This document shows positions 60,771 through 64,000 of a stretch of DNA of 64,000 nucleotides, piece by piece. The notes under the pieces were generated by a model that did no database searches, was not told the DNA's origin, and saw only the letters and a program-made list of their open reading frames with translations. The position numbers and the translations under genes are program-made. Position 1 is the first letter of the stretch. The number at the start of each line of letters is the position of its first letter. The DNA comes from Bacillus sp. 2B10 (lineage in GTDB: Bacteria; Pseudomonadota; Alphaproteobacteria; Sphingomonadales; Sphingomonadaceae), in the NCBI GenBank assembly GCA_003946805.1, contig RPSH01000017.1:17308-81307 (forward strand), given 5' to 3'.

Positions 60771-61529
60771 TCAGTCGCGGTAGCGGGGATGCCCCTTGGC
60801 AACGCCGCCCGACAGCTCGGCGACCTTCGGATATTGCTTCGCCACCTCCTCGGTATAGCCGAGGTTGAAGACGGTCGGGCTCTTCTCCGGCCGTTCCGAC
60901 CGCTCGTAATGGGTACCGAACACCTTGTCCCAGAAGAAGTTGGTGATGCCGAAATTGCCATGTTCGTCATGGAAATGGTGCGCCATGTGCTTGCGCTTCC
61001 ATTCGACCAGCAGCTTGTTCTTGGGCTTGTAGGCCAGATGCTGGATGCAGTGGCAGAATTCGTAGAAACAGGTCGTCAGCAGGCCGGTCGCCAGCGCCGC
61101 CATCGCCCCGCCGAACCCTCCGATCGCATAGCCGATCGGGGCGGTCGCGATCGCAATCGCCGGCAGCGTGGTGTGCAGCGCGCCGAACAGCACTTCGAGT
61201 TGGTTCGGGTCCTGATGATGGTCGTAATGGATCCGCTTCCACGTCGCGGCCAGCGGCGAGAACTTGAACATCCAGTTCGAATGCAGCACCCAGCGGTGGA
61301 GCGCGTACCACACCAGCGGATAGGCGACGACCGCGATGCCGATCGACGCCAGCGTCGGAACCAGCGGTGCCGGCGACCAGGCGAACAGCCCGATCGCGAC
61401 GAAGGCGAGCGCGATATAGGCGATGATCGCCGGATACTGAAAATACGCGACGACCAGCTGCCTGAAGGTCATCTTGTCGAGATGGTGCGACTTCTTCCAG
61501 AAGCCCTGCTTCCCGGTGATCGCGTTCAT
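60771..61529 (-). CDS. Fatty acid hydroxylase/sterol desaturase family protein
   Basis: A 252-residue membrane protein with four to five helices and the eight-histidine di-iron pattern: HRWVLH, HYDHH, HCIQHLAY and HMAHHFHDEHG. Such enzymes hydroxylate or desaturate lipids using oxygen. In a sphingomonad a role in 2-hydroxylation of fatty acids for sphingolipids is plausible but not shown. The start at 61529 (MNAITGKQGFWKK) is family-like; the frame extends to 61607. lptG lies upstream on the same strand. Confidence 0.9.
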   Translation of the reverse strand: MNAITGKQGFWKKSHHLDKMTFRQLVVAYFQYPAIIAYIALAFVAIGLFAWSPAPLVPTLASIGIAVVAYPLVWYALHRWVLHSNWMFKFSPLAATWKRIHYDHHQDPNQLEVLFGALHTTLPAIAIATAPIGYAIGGFGGAMAALATGLLTTCFYEFCHCIQHLAYKPKNKLLVEWKRKHMAHHFHDEHGNFGITNFFWDKVFGTHYERSERPEKSPTVFNLGYTEEVAKQYPKVAELSGGVAKGHPRYRD

Positions 61530-61625
61530 CGGCCTAACTTCCTCAATCCAATCCCTTAACCGGACGATTCGCCCATGATGCCCGCATTGCCCGCGCTTTG
61601 CGGCCAAAGTGGGACGGCAAGGGGG

Positions 61626-62717
61626 CTATTCCTCGGTCCGGATGAGCACCGCCTCGCCGATCAGGAAGAACAGCAGGAACGGTGCCCATGCCGCTAGGAA
61701 CGGCGGGTAGGCCCCAAGGTTGCCCATCGCGAGCGCGAAATTGTCCGCCACGAAATAGGTGAACCCCAGCGCCATGCCAATGACCGCGCGCACGAACAAT
61801 TTGCCCGACCGCGCGACGCCGAACGCCGCGACCGCCGCCAGCAGCGGCATGAGGACCGCCGACAGCGGCCCGGACAGCTTGTGCCACAACGCACCCTCCA
61901 GCGCCTTGGTAGGGCGCCCCGCCTCGACCAGATCGTCGATCGCGGTCGACAGCTGGTGGAACGACAGGCCATCGGGATCGACATTCTGGAGCGTGAACTG
62001 GTCGGGCCGTACCCCGCCGGCGATCCGCAGCGACCCCAACCGTTCGCGCACGCCGGTCGCGACGGTGAAGCGCTCGGCATTGTCGATCCGCCACGCCCCG
62101 TTCTCGCGCCAGCCACGGCTGGCGGTGATGAGCGCGCGCAGCGAACTGCCCTCGCGGCTGTAGACGGTGATGCCGCGCAGCCGGGTCGCCTCGCCGCGGC
62201 CCGCGACCCGCGCGGCCTGGATCAGGTTGTCGCCGTCGCGCACCCACACATTGGTCCGCTCGCCCCGGTCGACCGGCATCGGGCCATAGTCGACATTGTC
62301 CCACACGGTCAGCGTCGCGGTCGCGCGCGCCACCACGCGTTCGTTGAACGCGAACGAGACCGCCGCGACGCCGAAGCTGGCGAGGATCAGCGGCGCCAGC
62401 ACCTGATGCGCCGACAGGCCGCCGGCCTTCAGGCTGATGATCTCGCTGTTCTGGTTCAGCTGGGTCAGCGTCAGGATGGTGCCGAGCAGCACCGAGAAGG
62501 GCAGAAACCGCGCGATGATCTGCGGCGTGCGCAGCGAGACGTAGCGCAGGACCTCCGCCTGTCCGTTGCCGGGATGGGCGAGGATCTTGCCGCTCTCGCT
62601 GAGCAGGTCGAGCGCCTGGAGCACCAGCACCAGCGCGAACAGGATGGCGAAGGTCCGCACGAGGAACAGCCGTGCCATGTAGATCGCGACCGTCGCGGAC
62701 GGAAAGAAGCTGCGCAT
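61626..62717 (-). CDS. lptG: LPS export permease LptG
   Basis: A 363-residue YjgP/YjgQ-family permease with three helices at each end and a periplasmic beta-jellyroll. Visible are IYMARLFLVRTFAILFALVL, LLGTILTLTQLNQNSEIISLKAGG, NVWVRDGDNLIQA and FLLFFLIGEAVLIRTEE. With LptF and LptB it drives lipopolysaccharide (or, in sphingomonads, other surface lipids) from the inner membrane. The start at 62717 overlaps the lptF stop by one base (TGATG). Confidence 0.93.
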   Translation of the reverse strand: MRSFFPSATVAIYMARLFLVRTFAILFALVLVLQALDLLSESGKILAHPGNGQAEVLRYVSLRTPQIIARFLPFSVLLGTILTLTQLNQNSEIISLKAGGLSAHQVLAPLILASFGVAAVSFAFNERVVARATATLTVWDNVDYGPMPVDRGERTNVWVRDGDNLIQAARVAGRGEATRLRGITVYSREGSSLRALITASRGWRENGAWRIDNAERFTVATGVRERLGSLRIAGGVRPDQFTLQNVDPDGLSFHQLSTAIDDLVEAGRPTKALEGALWHKLSGPLSAVLMPLLAAVAAFGVARSGKLFVRAVIGMALGFTYFVADNFALAMGNLGAYPPFLAAWAPFLLFFLIGEAVLIRTEE

Positions 62718-63910
62718 CACGCCGCCGCCTTGCGCTTGCCGGGCAGATAGCGGCCGATGAACTTGCCGATCTTGGCGGCGCCGCGTTCCAGGCCGCCGAT
62801 CGGCTCCCCGCCGGGGACGCGCGCGATCACCCAGTACAGGCGCAGCACCAGCGCGGCGAACAGCAGGAACGGCACCCACAATGCGATGATCGGGTCGATC
62901 CGGCCCAGACCGCCGACCGCTTCGCCATATTCGTTGACCTTGTGATAGGTCACGATGATGACGATCGAAAGGAACACGCCCAGCGCCGAGGACGACCGCT
63001 TGGGCGGCACGCCCAGCGCCAGCGCCAGCATCGGCAGCAGGAACATCGTCGCCACCTCCGCCAGACGGAAGTGGAAGTTCGCGCGCGCGCCGTCGCGATC
63101 CTCCTCGCTGACGTTGGGGTTCTGGCCGGTGATGGCGAGCTGCGGCAGCGTCTGTTCGAGATCGCGTCCGCCGCGCGGGCGGAAGCTGCCGAACTTGGGC
63201 AGATCGATCGGCAGGTCGTGCGCGGTGAAGGTCAGCGTCCGGGGAACCCGGAAATCGGGTGCGTTATGGATCAGCGTGCCGTTGGTCAGGCGGAAGATGA
63301 TCGTGTCGGGATCGGGGGAGCGCAGGAACTGGCCGCGCTCGGCAGTCACCCCGAGCCACTGCCCATTGGGGCGGCTGGCCTGCACGAAGATGCCGCGCAG
63401 GTCGGATCCTGAGTTGCGGCTTTCCTCGATCCGCAGCGTCATGCGCTCGCCCAGCCTGGTGAACTCGCCCACCTTGATCGATGCGCCGAGCGCGCCGGTG
63501 CGCAGTTCGAAGCGCAGCGCCTCGTAATTGTAGCGTGCCAGCGGCTGGACGAAGCCGACGATCGCCAGGTTCGCCGCCGCCAGCACCGTCGCGTACAGGA
63601 ACGGCACGCGCAGCAGCCGCCAATAGCTCATGCCGACGCCCAGCATCACGTCGAGCTCGGACGAGGTGGCAAGCTTGCGAAAGGCGAGCAGGATGCCGAG
63701 CATCAGCCCGATCGGGATGCCGAGCCCCAGATATTCGGGCAGCAGGTTGGCGAGCATCCGCCACACGACGCTGACCGGCCCGCCCTCCGCGGCGACGAAA
63801 TCGAACAGCCGCAGCATCCGGTCGAGGACGAGCAGCATCGCCGAGATCAGCAGCGTCGAGAAGAGCGGCACCGCGATCAGCCGGGCCATGTAGCGATCGA
63901 TCGATGGCAT
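62717..63910 (-). CDS. lptF: LPS export permease LptF
   Basis: A 397-residue YjgP/YjgQ-family permease. Visible are IDRYMARLIAVPLFSTLLIS, PEYLGLGIPIGLMLGILLAF, ATSSELDVMLGVGMSYWRLL, a periplasmic domain from about residue 130 to 290, and the C-terminal helices with FLLPMLALALGVPPKRSSSA. The two proteins of this family in tandem are LptF and LptG; order and the ATSSELD motif place this one as LptF. Upstream lies the argD/argF-type repeat at the window edge. Confidence 0.92.
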   Translation of the reverse strand: MPSIDRYMARLIAVPLFSTLLISAMLLVLDRMLRLFDFVAAEGGPVSVVWRMLANLLPEYLGLGIPIGLMLGILLAFRKLATSSELDVMLGVGMSYWRLLRVPFLYATVLAAANLAIVGFVQPLARYNYEALRFELRTGALGASIKVGEFTRLGERMTLRIEESRNSGSDLRGIFVQASRPNGQWLGVTAERGQFLRSPDPDTIIFRLTNGTLIHNAPDFRVPRTLTFTAHDLPIDLPKFGSFRPRGGRDLEQTLPQLAITGQNPNVSEEDRDGARANFHFRLAEVATMFLLPMLALALGVPPKRSSSALGVFLSIVIIVTYHKVNEYGEAVGGLGRIDPIIALWVPFLLFAALVLRLYWVIARVPGGEPIGGLERGAAKIGKFIGRYLPGKRKAAA

Positions 63911-63954
63911 GGCGCAAGGCTATAGCGAAGGTGCGGGGGGAAGCTAGTCCCAAG

Positions 63955-64000
63955 AAATCCTCCCCGGCACGGGGAGGGGGACCGCCGCGCAGCGGTGGTG
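63955..64000. repeat. Left arm of the argD/argF-type inverted repeat, cut by window edge
   Basis: ATCCTCCCCGGCACGGGGAG and GGGGACCGCC repeat the arm seen at 43.82-43.95 kb with few changes. The remainder lies outside the window. Confidence 0.7.

Overview
The window is about 64 kb of GC-rich, densely packed bacterial chromosome. It looks like a member of the Sphingomonadaceae (Alphaproteobacteria), probably Sphingomonas or a close relative. The signs are a complete PhyR-NepR-EcfG general stress response locus with a PhyP-like partner, a GcrA cell-cycle regulator, an exosortase-A-associated O-glycosylation ligase, a short alphaproteobacterial SRP RNA, many four-base stop/start overlaps, and families of intergenic palindromic repeats. 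No CRISPR array, insertion sequence or rRNA operon was seen.

Layout. 1-1.6 kb: the end of a large serine recombinase that runs into an antisense tRNA-Thr, probably the edge of an integrated element extending left of the window. 1.8-6.7 kb: rarA operon, a YqjI-like PadR regulator with DUF2218 protein, MerC-like protein and Zur. 6.7-15.5 kb: dxs, a VapBC-type toxin-antitoxin pair, tlyA, tspO, ubiK, proC, ilvE. 15.7-21 kb: an unrecognised HTH protein behind three palindromes, a MaoC/thiolase pair, an MscS channel, topoisomerase IB and a PfpI-family protein. 21.4-25.3 kb: surface-polysaccharide genes (acyltransferase, O-ligase, glycosyltransferase). 25.4-35.6 kb: DUF2945 protein, radA, cvpA, Fe-S scaffold, K+/H+ antiporter, dgkA, trpE, ppiD, tpiA. 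36-48.3 kb: SRP RNA, serine hydrolase, parE, gcrA, argD/argF, hslO, queC/queE. 48.3-52.2 kb: the stress-response locus. 52.3-64 kb: glnE, peroxiredoxin, M23 peptidase, erpA, exonuclease III, a pair of small secreted paralogues, lipid hydroxylase and lptG/lptF.

How it fits together. Most of the window is core metabolism and maintenance. The regulatory thread is the general stress response. nepR and phyP form one operon diverging from phyR, a tiny membrane protein and ecfG, and a second NepR-like gene that I found by reading the minus strand converges on ecfG. Four promoter-like sites with the pattern GGAAC-N16-xxTT were found by eye: before nepR, before the DUF2945 gene, and as an overlapping divergent pair between topoisomerase IB and the PfpI-family gene. 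These suggest local members of the EcfG regulon. Metal regulation is the second thread: a YqjI-like PadR with a doubled operator and a Zur gene with a candidate Zur box in front of merC.

The most interesting items are the second NepR-like protein, the three evenly spaced 17-bp palindromes in front of an orphan HTH gene, the divergent stress promoter, the small ORFs below 60 codons, and two large nested palindromic repeats.
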